NCBI RefSeq assembly: GCF_000234665.1
Contig: NC_018325.1
Span: 80,001 to 144,000, forward strand
Origin: Leishmania mexicana MHOM/GT/2001/U1103
Taxonomy: Eukaryota; Euglenozoa; Kinetoplastea; Trypanosomatida; Trypanosomatidae
Length of the DNA: 64,000 nt
Reading direction: 5' to 3'
A program made the position numbers and the translations under genes. Within the stretch, counting starts at the first letter, position 1, and each line of letters starts with the position of its first letter. The notes under the pieces are model-generated. The model was not told the DNA's origin and ran no database searches. It saw only the letters and a list, made by a program, of their open reading frames with translations. Below, piece by piece: positions 1 through 10,372 of the stretch.

Positions 1-1705
1 TCCACTCTCTCCTTTCCCTTTCTTTGTTTACGAAGGCGTGTCTCGCTTCGTAATTCGCTCGTCTTCACCGGGCGTGACTCTCTTCCGCTGCTTGACTTTT
101 CTGAGAAGGTGGAGGCGGGGGACAAGGTGGGGACGGCGACAGGGCTGCCAGCGAGCACCGCCTCCCTTCTCGAGCAGCCTTCGGCTTCCCACCCACTCTC
201 TTGCGCTCCCTCTCTCGTTCTTCCTATATAAAACGCCTCTGTGTTTCGTATTTTGCTTCCCCCCTCCCCTCCCCTCCTGTCCTCTCGCCATCCGCAGCCC
301 CACACCATCCGCCGTGCCGCGCATCACCGCACGTGGCGGTCTGCATGTGGGATGGTCGGCCTCGACAGAGAGACGCTCAACGCCATTCGTATGAACGGGA
401 AGAACTCGTGGTGCGGTGGCGCGGTGGGGCGAGAGGGAGGGGGAGGCACCACCCTCTGTGCGCGCCCCCTCACCACCACCTCACGCACCGCCACCCGTTC
501 TCTTTCCCTTGCCTCGGCCTCTTGGCCACCGATTCTCTTTTTCGTGGCCGTGTCTCCGTAATATGCTTCCCGTCAGCATGTTCGCTGCGGCTCCATAGCC
601 CTTCACCCCCTCTCTCTGTGTCATTGCTCCGCGACTCAAACAACCGTGGTAGGCATGCACGCGGACACATGCGAAGGGTTGTGCGACGATGGATCACAAG
701 ACTGCTCAGCTGTGTGCCTGGGTGGCTTGTGTCCGCGTGTGTCTGACCCCTGTGCCCATAACGACAGCGCTCTCTTCTCTCTACCGTCTCGCTGTGGCCC
801 CTTCTTCTTCCCTCCCCGTGATGATGGGTGAAGGTGAAGGGATGGGGGCACACGCACCTCCGCACGCGGTATCTTAGGGTCCAGTAATCCCCCACTCTGT
901 CAGGGCAGGCCAACCAACCAAGCTCCATCCTCTGCCAAATGCCGAGCCACTTCTGCTGGTAAAAGGCTCGAGCACCTGCGATGTGGGGGGAGGCCAGAGC
1001 GGTGCATCGAGGGGGGAAAAAGGGGGCGAAAAAGTCGGCGGCATTATGGCACTGCTATTCACTCCCCCTCCATCCCCTCTTCTGTGCGTGGGCGTGTGTG
1101 CTCGCGAGTGCTATCCTCCGTCCTCTCAAGCAAACGAGGCGTACACACCTGGAGAGGAAGTGGGCAGGGGCGGGGCCGCAGGTCGGCCAGAGCCTAGAGG
1201 GTGCGCGCAAGCACACGGAAGAGGAAGCGGTTGTAGAGGGCAGCAAAGGACATCTCTGTCACACCTGTCGCCTCCCTCCACCCCTTTTCTATCTTGGTGA
1301 CGCTTCAACACCACCTCCCCTCCCGTGGCCCCCTCAGCCACGTCTTCGCATCCGCCCATACGCGCACACTTCAATGGACTCACTGGGCCATGCTCATGCT
1401 GTCAGTATGGAGAGACGAGGTCTGCGTGTTTCTGTGTCTGTGCACGGTACTGGAAGCTGAGCAAGTCCCGGCCTCGCCTCTGACCCCGCCCCCTCTTCAT
1501 CCTCTGCTACCTGCTCACGTATCCTCTCCGCGCTTTTCTTCTCCCTCACGTCCCCGCCACGCCTTCCCACCCCACTTGACTGCCACTCGTGTTGTTATGA
1601 AGCACGTGTCAGCTCCCCAGGTGGCACAGCTTTGGTCACCCCTACCGATCCCCCACCCCACCCACACACGCGCGCACTCCACGAAACCAGCAGCGACAGC
1701 CCGTC
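1..1705. other. Gene-free upstream flank, UTR/intergenic
   Basis: No convincing coding region is present on either strand. The short open frames here have low-complexity Pro/Ser/His/Arg compositions typical of UTR read-through. The stretch contains a degenerate SIDER2-like element near 890-1030 (listed separately). A pyrimidine-rich tract at about 1518-1570 is followed by an AG at 1601-1602, which is a plausible trans-splice acceptor for the PPR gene that follows. The first part is probably the 3' UTR of a gene lying outside the window. Confidence 0.6.
890..1030 (+). mobile_element. Degenerate SIDER2-like retroposon fragment (copy A)
   Basis: This stretch shares an ordered series of short blocks with the better preserved copy at about 19080-19470: CCAAATGCCGAGC, then a CTGGTA-type block, then GAGGCCAGAGCGGTGCATCG. 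Block order and spacing are similar, which argues against chance. SIDER2 elements are short extinct retroposons, common in Leishmania 3' UTRs, where many are linked to mRNA instability. The family name comes from recalled Leishmania UTR sequence. The outer boundaries are approximate, and the copy diverges after about 1015. Confidence 0.5.
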
Positions 1706-3910
1706 ATGCAGGCCCGTCTTCGACGCTGCCTTCAAGGCAGTCCTGGAAGTGGCGTTGTCTCGCTCTCCCCTGCTCAACCTCCGCAGTCTCCGACGTGGTC
1801 GTTGATCCGACGAGCACCCCTCCTCCTCCTCAGCAGCAGCAGCAGCGGTGTCACGTCCGTGCGCAACTACTCCCATGAAGGAGATCGCTCTTCCTCGAGC
1901 TACAGACCCGCTGCGGCAGCGCCTTCCACTGCCGCCCCCTCCGCGTCCCCTGAGCCAGCGACAACAACGCTCGGGGCACTCCAGCGCTATGTGCACCAAC
2001 GCGACTACGGCGGCTGCGCGGCCTTCTACGAGCAGCACTTCAACCCAGCACAGCAGCACTTTGTAACCGACTTTTGCCAAGACTTTGTGGCTGACGCCCG
2101 CGACGCGCTCATCACGCTGATCCGCGTGTACACCAACCTTGGACGCATCGACAAGGTGCGTGAGGTGTTTGCCGTGGGTCTGCGCGACCTCGCCGCCGCA
2201 AAAGAGCTCACGTGGACATCACCTGCGCAATATGCATGGCTGGGCAGCAGCGCGAGGCGGCGGGACAGCGGCACCACCACGGCTGCCACCGGCACCCCGC
2301 TGAAGCTGCAAGACGACCTCCTCGCCCCAGCTACTGCGGCGAGGGAAGGCAAGCCATGTGGCACCAGCGCCGTCATGTGGTGGCGCCGTCCCACCATGCT
2401 CAACGCTGACGTCTTCAACGCGTACTTCGAGGCACTCACGCGGCGAAACAAGTACGCCGTGGAGGAGGCCATCTTTGTGCTCGATCAGATGAAGGCGTGT
2501 GGTGTGGAGAAGGACGCGTTGACGTACCACTACTTGGTGGAGCTGCACGTGCGAGCGGGCTACGACCCGACCGGGTTGTGGGAGGAGATGAAGCAGCAGG
2601 AGCCGGAAGTGGCTCCGCTGCCTGCCACGGTGCAGACTTTCATGCTGCGCGTTGTGCCGTACAGCGCAGACCCGTCCTTCGTGGTCGAGGTAACACGCGC
2701 CGCTCTGCGGTACGGCACCGCCATCGTGGACAAGCGCATGCTCGCTGAGCTGATGGTGCAGTGGTTGAGCCCGGTGCGTGCCCCCAACCACGGTGAGAGC
2801 AACGGAGGCAGTGGCAGCCAGCACACCGTGGCGCAGGCATCTCGCCTTGGGCTCAGCACCGCCTCGCCGTCCTCCGCGGCGCAGTACCCGCCCGAGTACG
2901 TGCTTTGGCTCATGCTGGAGCTGGAGCTGCGCTGTGTCCTGGAGAAGGCGAGCTTTAGCCAGTACGTTCAGCGCCATTACTTCACGGAGTTGCTGCTACG
3001 CTGTGCCAAGTGCACCGACGCGGGTACCGCGGAGCAGGTGCTTGCGCTGATGGACCGGCACGCCATTGCCAAGACAGCAGAGGTGCTGGCGATGGTTGTC
3101 TGGTGCTGGTCGCAGGCACTGGAGATAGAGAAGGCGCTGGATCTTATCGAGTGGATGGCGCTCAAGGGCTACCTCGACCAGGTAGACTGCTTCCGCAAGG
3201 CGCAGATCGAGTCGCTGCGCTACACAATGGACCGCCACTACCTTATGACCTTCGCCGATGCCATCAACACGCCGGCGCTGGTGGAGCGTGCACTGTCACA
3301 CCTGCAGGCGCGCCGGCAGAAGGGCGCGCTGGTGACGGTGCACACACTTGACCTGCTAGTGCTGGCGCTGGCTCGCATCGGCGAGGAGCGCAAGGCGCTG
3401 CAGCTGGTCTCCGCCTACGAGCCTAGGTGGGGAGTGGCGCCGCGCACGAACACGTACAACGCCCTCCTCACCGGCTGCTCGCGCCACCGCAGCACGATGC
3501 TGCACCGCGTGGTGTACAAGACGATGAAGAACAGCGGTGTTGTGCCAAACGTGCTGACGTTTCGCGTGCTCATCCGCCAGGCCGTGATGGCCGGCAACAT
3601 CGACGAGGCCATCTACTACCTGGAAGAGGTGACTGCCCACCCCGGGCTGCGGGTCGAGGTAGAGATGATCCTGCCGATTTTGGAGAGGGCCGCCCGCGTC
3701 GGCGACGTGGAGACGGCCACCCGCGTCAGCCAGTACTCTCTCAAGTGCGACATCGGCATCGACGGCAGCGTGCTGCGCAGCGTCATGCAGCAACTGACGG
3801 AGGCGGGCCAGAGTGTGGAGGTGCTGAAGAGCCAACTGCCGCTGCACGAAGCGCTGCGGTCGCGCTCCAAGGCAGGCCGCCAGCGCGCCCGCAACGAAGT
3901 GCTCGTGTAG
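1706..3910 (+). CDS. Pentatricopeptide repeat (PPR) protein, probably mitochondrial
   Basis: The protein is 734 aa. The first ~45 residues are rich in Arg, Ser and Ala with almost no acid, as in a mitochondrial import presequence. Degenerate PPR helical pairs are visible around residues 230-300 (for example VFNAYFEALTRR, then VLDQMKACGVEKDALTYHYL) and most clearly at residues ~575-665 (TYNALLTGCSRH, then MKNSGVVPNVLTFRVLIRQA). PPR proteins bind single-stranded RNA; in kinetoplastids they act in maxicircle RNA processing, polyadenylation or the mitoribosome. Which role applies here cannot be read from sequence. The start is the first ATG after a pyrimidine tract with AG at 1602, and the presequence follows directly. 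Confidence 0.8.
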   Translation: MQARLRRCLQGSPGSGVVSLSPAQPPQSPTWSLIRRAPLLLLSSSSSGVTSVRNYSHEGDRSSSSYRPAAAAPSTAAPSASPEPATTTLGALQRYVHQRDYGGCAAFYEQHFNPAQQHFVTDFCQDFVADARDALITLIRVYTNLGRIDKVREVFAVGLRDLAAAKELTWTSPAQYAWLGSSARRRDSGTTTAATGTPLKLQDDLLAPATAAREGKPCGTSAVMWWRRPTMLNADVFNAYFEALTRRNKYAVEEAIFVLDQMKACGVEKDALTYHYLVELHVRAGYDPTGLWEEMKQQEPEVAPLPATVQTFMLRVVPYSADPSFVVEVTRAALRYGTAIVDKRMLAELMVQWLSPVRAPNHGESNGGSGSQHTVAQASRLGLSTASPSSAAQYPPEYVLWLMLELELRCVLEKASFSQYVQRHYFTELLLRCAKCTDAGTAEQVLALMDRHAIAKTAEVLAMVVWCWSQALEIEKALDLIEWMALKGYLDQVDCFRKAQIESLRYTMDRHYLMTFADAINTPALVERALSHLQARRQKGALVTVHTLDLLVLALARIGEERKALQLVSAYEPRWGVAPRTNTYNALLTGCSRHRSTMLHRVVYKTMKNSGVVPNVLTFRVLIRQAVMAGNIDEAIYYLEEVTAHPGLRVEVEMILPILERAARVGDVETATRVSQYSLKCDIGIDGSVLRSVMQQLTEAGQSVEVLKSQLPLHEALRSRSKAGRQRARNEVLV

Positions 3911-4652
3911 GCGGCCGTCACGTACAATGGAAATGGATGGGTGAGTGATGGGGGAGAGACACCGGAGGTGCGCTGCACACCCCACCCCTCCGTCTTCCCT
4001 CTGTCTCTTGCTTTGCGTGCGTGTTGCAGTCCTTGGTTGCTGTTGCCCTCTGCTGAGGTGCACACGGCGGGGTAGCGGCTTGATGTAACCGAGTAGACAC
4101 CGTTCTCCCACCACCACCCATCTTCGCACTCGTGTGCTCGTGTGAGGGTGGGCGATGGAAGACTCGCGAATCGCACGTGCATGGGTGGCAGAAGGAGCAG
4201 GAGAACTGGCAGCGGCACTGGAGGCACGTGCATCTCCTCCCTCAGTGCTTCTCGCACTGGTGCGTACTGGCGATCATGAGGTGAACGTGTACCCCATCAC
4301 TCCCCATCTATCTATCACTCCTTCTCCCTCAACGATGCCGCATGCGATACACAATACCCACCACCATCACCACCGTCGCCGCCCCTCCCTCTCTCTGCCA
4401 AGTGGGAGAAGCTCGCCGCCGCCGCACACGCCCACGCACACACTCCTCTTCCACAGGCCCGCGAGCACTTTAGCAGCCCGAGAGAGACGCAGCGGGGAGG
4501 GTAAGAGAAGCACCAGCAGCAGCCGTCCACTCCACAAGAGCGTGAGCGGTTTTAACGGGTAGGTCGAAGACCGCGTGTGTGTGCACCATCGCTGTTTCTA
4601 GCTCACTGTACCCAGCTGTTGTGATAGAACTTGGACCCCACCCGCACACTGT
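3911..4652. other. Intergenic/UTR between PPR and kinase genes
   Basis: I see no supported gene here. A purine-rich first half, likely the 3' UTR of the PPR mRNA, gives way to pyrimidine-rich stretches around 4310-4450. AG dinucleotides at about 4600-4601 (TTTCTAG) and nearby could serve as splice acceptors for the kinase gene. Confidence 0.6.
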
Positions 4653-7600
4653 ATGGCCACCGTAGACACCGTCAAGGGGCGTTACTCGTCCTACAAGCTG
4701 CTCAACGAAGTTGGCCGTGGTGGCAGTGCGCTCGTGTACCGCGCGCAGGATGTGGCCACACGAAAAGATGTTGCCGTGAAGCAGCTCTTTGGCAACCGGC
4801 CGCAGGATATGGAAGACTGGCTGCGCGAGGTGGACGCTCTACACACACTCAACAACCATCACTGCCCGCATGTGGTGAAGTACCTGGACCACATGCAGCA
4901 GCACGATCGACTCTTCCTCGTGGAGGAGTTCACCGAGCATGGATCGCTGCTGCGACGTCTGAAGGAAAACGGCAAGCTTCCGGAGGACACCGCTTGCCGG
5001 TATATCTACCAGGTGCTGACGGCCCTGTGTCACATGGCCCCGTGGGGCGTCGTGCACGGTGACTTGAAGGCGTCCAACATTCTTCTCTTCGACGGCGATG
5101 TCGTGAAAGTGACCGACTTTGCACTGCGTTCGCATGGCGAGGACGATCACGAGGATGCCGAGCGGCGCACCACCGCGGTCTCCACGCCTTCTGTCGAAGC
5201 ACCGGCCCACATGAAGGGCAGCCGCGCCGGGAGGGGCGCTGGTGAAGAGTGCTCTGGCTCCGCCCTCTCGGAGTTCCGCGGCTCCGCTTACTGGGCAGCG
5301 CCGGAAGTCCTCGCCGGTGCCTCGAAGGCAACGGCGGCGAGCGACATCTGGTCGGTGGGCTGTCTCGCGGTGGAGCTGCTCACGGGCGCCCCCCCGCACT
5401 TTGAGCGCCCCATCCACAACGCCATTCATCACATCCTCAAGAGCTACTACGAAGTGCTCTGTGAGAGCGAGGCCAGCCGTGTAGGCGCAGGTGGCACCTC
5501 GCGTGCGTCCACCAACCCCGCAACCCCAAGCGCGGCAACAGGCTCTGGCGATGATGAAGGGCCGCGTGGGCCCCGGAGGAAGAAAAACGGAGCGAAAGAC
5601 GCGTGTGGTGCAGCGTCTCAAAAGACAGACGTGGCGTCCGCGAGGAGGGCGACGGCAACGACGAGCACTCACAATCCGCCGAAGGAGCCGGTCGATGTGG
5701 CCAAGACAGCCGCATCTGGCGGCGCTGTGCATGCATCAGACCAGACTGAAGTGGCCACGCCCCTGTGCGAGGCGGCGCTGCTCCCGCCGCTTCCCGAGGA
5801 CCTGCACCTGAGCGATGAGTGCCTGTCGTTTCTACGGATGTGCTTCCGCCCCCGCGGGATGGACCGGCCGTCGGCCGGAGAGCTGCTCCACGAGCCGTGG
5901 TTCCTGGACTGCACCGTACCGCAGCTTCTGCGGGCGGCGCGCGAGGGTCGGCCTATGAACGGGACGACAGGCGACGAGAGCGTCAGCGCCGGCACCAGCA
6001 GTGGCACCCGCTTTGGGGTGATTGAGCAATGGGTGAAGCGTAACCTGACATGTGACAACGAGAGCCGGTGCGAGGCGTGGCTGAACAGCAACGCACTGCC
6101 GCTGCTGGTGCCGGCGCTGACGCCGCGTATTATGACACCCAAGTACATAGGAAACGTGATGTGGTGTTTTTCCCACTTTGCCGAGAGCCGCTCAGCCTTG
6201 GCGACGCTCTTTGTGAACCGGTTGGGGTCGACAGAGCTCTGGGGGGTGGAGGAGCTGACGTCGGCGTGCGACGCGGACCACCTCGCCACACTCTTTCGGC
6301 GGTGCTGTGCAACGCAGGACGCACAAGTCCCCGTGTACACCCCGACAGACCCGCGTGCGCTGCGCTTTGTCTTGGGCCTGGAGAAGGAAAAGGTTCTGGC
6401 ATGCGTGCGCGCGTTGCACTCGCGTCTCGTGCTCGAGCCAACGGCCGCGGCGATGGCGGAGGCTGTGAGCTCGCTGACCACCACCACAGACGACACCGCA
6501 GTGGATCTGAACGACTGCTCCGCCTCCTCGCCTGACCCCGCGGCGCCCGCGCATACGCGCGCGCCGGATTGCGCACCAGTATCCCTTCAAGAGCAACATG
6601 AACAACAGCGGCGTGCCCGTGAGCGGCTACTCAGCGACGGCGGCGCGGCGGTGCTGTGCCAGTGCGTGGAGGCGCAGTGCAAGGCCGCTTTCCTGAGCAA
6701 CACAACGCCCATGATGGAGTGGAGCACGATGAACCTGCTGTTTGACGTGCTCTGCACCATCGAGCCGCTGGCGGGTGGGCAGGCGCTGCTGTGGGGCCTC
6801 GGCGCTGACTTCAGCGGTGGCCACACCTCTCCGAGCTCTACAGTGGGCGCAGGCGGTGGAGCGGCGGTTGTGAAGACGCTGACGGTTGTCGTCAACCCGT
6901 GCGGGGGACGAGGGGGCGGCGAGTTGAACAGCACCTGTGACAAACCCTCGCCAGCGACGGGTGCCCCGCTTTTGGTGTCACCGATCTCCGTGAGCCCGCA
7001 GGAGTCGATCCTGACGACAGCGGCACCGGCGGGTGGCGGTGGCGGCCCGCTGAGCTCCCTAGGCAGCACTATGGGCTTCGGGTGCCACACCGTCAGTGGG
7101 CTTCCACCGGAGTCAGTGCAGTGGACCACATCCATGTCATGGCTGCTCGCAGTGCAAGAGGCGGCGCGCCACCTGTGCGAAGCAGCGGTGCGCCTGCTCA
7201 CCCGCTACATCCCAGTCGCCAGAAGGTGCAGGGCCGAGTACCTCGAAAAGGCCGGCGTTAGTCTGACCGCAACGCTGGTCCTCGTGGGCTCGAGCGAGGT
7301 GGTCAGCACCGAGGTGCGATGCGCGGCTGTCGAAGGCCTGCCGCAGCTACAGGCGAGCTCGCTCCGTGCGGCCCGGTACCTGCGCGACCCGGTGCGCTGC
7401 ATTGCCCTGCTGGCGCTCACCCTGAAGCGGTCCTACGGTGTCCCTGCGCTGACATCGTGCCTGCTCACAGCCATCACCGCCATGACGTCCGAGAAGCAGA
7501 TGCTGGCGGCCTGCACCGGCTGCCCGTGGGTGTGGGAAGCACTGGTGTCCCTGCTAAGAGAAGTGGACGCAGCTGACAAAGCCGCCGCCGCTGCTGACAA

Positions 7601-8069
7601 GCGCACCAGCTCGCTCCCCCACAGCGCCGCCAGCACCGACGCTGGCGCGGCCGAGGGGGCCGACGCCCCACCCGCCTTGGCGGCGGCGAGTCCCACATCC
7701 GTCAAATCGCCTAGCGCCAGCAGCAGCAACGGCGGTGGTGGCAGCAACGGCGCCGCTGCTGCCTTTGCAGACATCGTTGTTCTGCTCTCGCGTTGGTTCG
7801 CGGAGGTGACACCGACAGCGCTGCTGAGCAGTCCAGTAACCGCAGCAGCAGCGGCATCGGAGCCAATACCTTCCCTCGGTCATCCAGCAGCGTCCCTATC
7901 CCTCCCGGTATTGCTGCAGACACTTCGCCGCCAGCTCGTAGCGCTGTCGCAGAACGGTCGCGTCTGCCACGGGGATCTGATGCCGGACGTGGCCAAGGTG
8001 CTGCGGCATTTGGCCCCTCTCGAAGCCGCCGCCGCCGCCGCGTCAACGTCGACGGCCATGGTGGCGTGA
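4653..8069 (+). CDS. STE/MAP3K-like protein kinase with DFA motif and long C-terminal region
   Basis: The protein is 1138 aa with an N-terminal kinase domain at residues ~11-430. Visible motifs are the Gly-rich loop GRGGSALVY (21-29), K43 in VAVKQL, a helix-C glutamate near E59, HGDLKASN (catalytic D137), DFA (D155-A157) and AAPEVL. Two positions are atypical: Arg of HRD is Gly, and Gly of DFG is Ala. All residues needed for phosphotransfer are kept, so it is probably active. A low-complexity insert of ~110 residues interrupts the C-lobe before the subdomain XI region (CFRPRGMDRPSAGELL). The rest is long and helix-rich, with Gly/Ser/Ala-rich spacers. A kinase followed by a helical repeat tail recalls Cdc7/MAP3K-epsilon proteins, but that link is inference. 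Confidence 0.85.
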   Translation: MATVDTVKGRYSSYKLLNEVGRGGSALVYRAQDVATRKDVAVKQLFGNRPQDMEDWLREVDALHTLNNHHCPHVVKYLDHMQQHDRLFLVEEFTEHGSLLRRLKENGKLPEDTACRYIYQVLTALCHMAPWGVVHGDLKASNILLFDGDVVKVTDFALRSHGEDDHEDAERRTTAVSTPSVEAPAHMKGSRAGRGAGEECSGSALSEFRGSAYWAAPEVLAGASKATAASDIWSVGCLAVELLTGAPPHFERPIHNAIHHILKSYYEVLCESEASRVGAGGTSRASTNPATPSAATGSGDDEGPRGPRRKKNGAKDACGAASQKTDVASARRATATTSTHNPPKEPVDVAKTAASGGAVHASDQTEVATPLCEAALLPPLPEDLHLSDECLSFLRMCFRPRGMDRPSAGELLHEPWFLDCTVPQLLRAAREGRPMNGTTGDESVSAGTSSGTRFGVIEQWVKRNLTCDNESRCEAWLNSNALPLLVPALTPRIMTPKYIGNVMWCFSHFAESRSALATLFVNRLGSTELWGVEELTSACDADHLATLFRRCCATQDAQVPVYTPTDPRALRFVLGLEKEKVLACVRALHSRLVLEPTAAAMAEAVSSLTTTTDDTAVDLNDCSASSPDPAAPAHTRAPDCAPVSLQEQHEQQRRARERLLSDGGAAVLCQCVEAQCKAAFLSNTTPMMEWSTMNLLFDVLCTIEPLAGGQALLWGLGADFSGGHTSPSSTVGAGGGAAVVKTLTVVVNPCGGRGGGELNSTCDKPSPATGAPLLVSPISVSPQESILTTAAPAGGGGGPLSSLGSTMGFGCHTVSGLPPESVQWTTSMSWLLAVQEAARHLCEAAVRLLTRYIPVARRCRAEYLEKAGVSLTATLVLVGSSEVVSTEVRCAAVEGLPQLQASSLRAARYLRDPVRCIALLALTLKRSYGVPALTSCLLTAITAMTSEKQMLAACTGCPWVWEALVSLLREVDAADKAAAAADKRTSSLPHSAASTDAGAAEGADAPPALAAASPTSVKSPSASSSNGGGGSNGAAAAFADIVVLLSRWFAEVTPTALLSSPVTAAAAASEPIPSLGHPAASLSLPVLLQTLRRQLVALSQNGRVCHGDLMPDVAKVLRHLAPLEAAAAAASTSTAMVA

Positions 8070-8743
8070 GAGCAATTCGCAAGGGAAAATGACGGGCAGC
8101 GCATGAGTGCCGCCTTTGCTCGTGCCTTACGCCGTTGTACGTATTGTTATTCTCGGGGGGTTCCTCTCTCCTCGGCGCCTTTGTTGACAGCGTCCCACAC
8201 GCGCGCATGTGGAGAAGGGAAGACGAAGCGGTGGCGTGGTGCGGTAAGCCTCCTGGAAGGGTGGCGGGGTGAGATGCGGAAGGGCCTCGCGCCTGTGTGG
8301 GTGCACGTCAGCCAGACTGGGCCAGTGCCGCACCTTCCACCGTCCCCTCTAAGGGGCACACACACACACAGTCAAGCAGGGAAGGTGTAGCGCATCCCCC
8401 ACGTTGGTCAACCATGAGCATGGGTCAGTCCAGGTGCTTATGGGTGAGCCCGCCTGTGGGGACTCAGCGGCTTTAGAAGGAACGTGTGCATGGTCGCACT
8501 TGTGCCCTCTTTGCAGTTGTCTACGTCGACAGTCGCACGCACTTGCCGCCGCCACGTCGACTCCGATGAAGGGAGCTTGCGTGCGAGTGCAACCAAGGGC
8601 AGACCCTCTGCCCTCGTCAAGGTCTACATGGTCGTTTTCTTCATGCCCCTCCCCCTACCCCTTCCCGCTGCCATAGTGCACACGCCTCACCGCACACATA
8701 CACACACACACACAGAGTGCCACCGCCGCTTCGGACGCTTCCC
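8070..8743. other. Intergenic/UTR with pyrimidine tract
   Basis: No gene is supported. The segment ends in a clean C/T run at 8644-8672 followed by AG at 8675-8676, a good trans-splice acceptor candidate for the orphan gene starting at 8744. A CA repeat lies between the acceptor and the ATG. Confidence 0.6.
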
Positions 8744-10372
8744 ATGTACAAGGTATTTCCCTTGCTCATACCGCGGGCCGCAAAGGTGCGTGCGCAGTGC
8801 CTCGAGCTGGGAAGTCTTAACGAATACTGCACAAGCCCGTCGACGCTGGTTGCTGCGGCGCCGTCCGCTACGAACGTCTACACGCTTGCCTTTGGGGAGC
8901 GCGAAGGACTCGCCCCTGGAGAGCGGCTGGAGGTGTACGGCAACACGGTGCGACTCGTGCGAACGCTCGCCTACGGCTGCCCGCGAGGTGTCACCCCCGA
9001 GAGCGCCTTCACGGGACGACTGAAGGATTCGGAGCTGACCGCCATCACGGAGCAGCTGGATTTGCTGAGGCGAGAGACGCGCAGGTCTGACACGCTACTG
9101 CATACGGCGCAGGACAGCGACGCCAGCGGACAGGCGCACAGGAGCGTAACTACGGCCGTCAGCGAGGATCCCCTACGCCCGTCAGAATGGATGCTGCGAG
9201 TGCCGGATATGACCAACAGTCACGTGCTCCGGAACGCGGTGCCGGATGACCCACAGGCGTGCTCTGGCAGGAGTCTAGCCGCCCAGCTGAGCAAGCTGCG
9301 CGTCAGCGAGGAGGAGGTGGTCGTCGCGGAGTGGGTAGGAAAGCTAAAGGGGGACAGTCAGGCCGCCGCCGGCGCCTCCTCATGGTCGCCGCGGTCTTCA
9401 TCTGCAGGTGCCTCTACGCGCGCGGAGCAGTCAGCGGGTGCCGCTGCAGCGGCTAAGGAGACCAACCCCAACAGCAGTAGTGCGGGGGCGACATCTGCGC
9501 TACCCGTCACACCGCTCAAAGGCGGTGTTGTGCCGCCGCCCGGTGCGGGTGGCACACTCCTCATGGAGAACGGTGTTTGCTTCCGCAACCCCGACTCGTG
9601 CGGGCTACGAGCCCTCCGCACAGCTCGCCTTGCCTTCATCTCCAGCATCGAGCGCACCGCCAACGGGCTCGCTTGGCGGCAGCGTCGCCAGACGTGCGAG
9701 GAGGCGCGTGGCTTGGCTGTGCTCGACGCGAGCGCCATCGACTTCACCTTCGCGCAGGCAGCCCTGCAGTCTACCCTGGAGCTGGGCCTACACACGGGAG
9801 CGGGGTGCCAGATATCTCACGTGCCGCTGACCGATGCGGCGGCCGCGCACGTGGAGCCGCAGGCAGCAAGCTACATCCGCGTCGTCGCCGCCGGGCCTGG
9901 TCGAGCATTGCCAAGGCCCTTCGACTATCTGCCGACCCACTCGATCGATGTTGGCGCCTACACGGCGCACCTGCCTCTGCCCGTCGGGCCTGCCGCGGAA
10001 GAGGGCGGCGGCGGCGGCGAGGGGTCAGCAGCCTCGAGGCGAGCATCCCGGCCTCCTGGCCGAGACGCGAGACCAAATCGACAACAACACGCCGTGCAGC
10101 TTTCCCAAGCGCTTGCGACGCTGCGCCGCGGCGCCTTCATGCTTGTCACGTTTGTGCCGACGTGCTCCAGCGTGGCGACGCTGTACCATCAAATGGAAAC
10201 GCAGCGGCGCGCGGAGGTGCTCATCGAGCACAAGGTCATGACGGAGGCAAAAGCGTGCATCGCCGAGGCCATCGCGCGCACCGGGCGGTGGGGCTTCATC
10301 ACGGACGAAGTGCTTCCCGCCGCGGACAGCGCACAGGGCAGCTCCTTCTCTCTTGTCGTAATGCTCGAGTGA
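8744..10372 (+). CDS. Conserved-looking hypothetical protein, function unknown
   Basis: This predicted protein of 542 aa belongs to no family I recognise. The open frame continues nine codons upstream to a GTG, but the first ATG (8744, MYKVFPLLIP) is the sensible start, 68 nt after a predicted splice acceptor. Residues 1-100 and ~290-400 look folded, with mixed hydrophobic and charged composition. Residues ~205-280 and ~420-455 are Ala/Gly/Ser-rich spacers. A compact C-terminal segment (FMLVTFVPTCSSVATLYHQM, then helical charged residues) looks like a structured domain. There is no signal peptide or membrane segment. Coding status rests on open-frame length, strong G/C at third positions and the strand shared with its neighbours. 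Confidence 0.7.
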   Translation: MYKVFPLLIPRAAKVRAQCLELGSLNEYCTSPSTLVAAAPSATNVYTLAFGEREGLAPGERLEVYGNTVRLVRTLAYGCPRGVTPESAFTGRLKDSELTAITEQLDLLRRETRRSDTLLHTAQDSDASGQAHRSVTTAVSEDPLRPSEWMLRVPDMTNSHVLRNAVPDDPQACSGRSLAAQLSKLRVSEEEVVVAEWVGKLKGDSQAAAGASSWSPRSSSAGASTRAEQSAGAAAAAKETNPNSSSAGATSALPVTPLKGGVVPPPGAGGTLLMENGVCFRNPDSCGLRALRTARLAFISSIERTANGLAWRQRRQTCEEARGLAVLDASAIDFTFAQAALQSTLELGLHTGAGCQISHVPLTDAAAAHVEPQAASYIRVVAAGPGRALPRPFDYLPTHSIDVGAYTAHLPLPVGPAAEEGGGGGEGSAASRRASRPPGRDARPNRQQHAVQLSQALATLRRGAFMLVTFVPTCSSVATLYHQMETQRRAEVLIEHKVMTEAKACIAEAIARTGRWGFITDEVLPAADSAQGSSFSLVVMLE

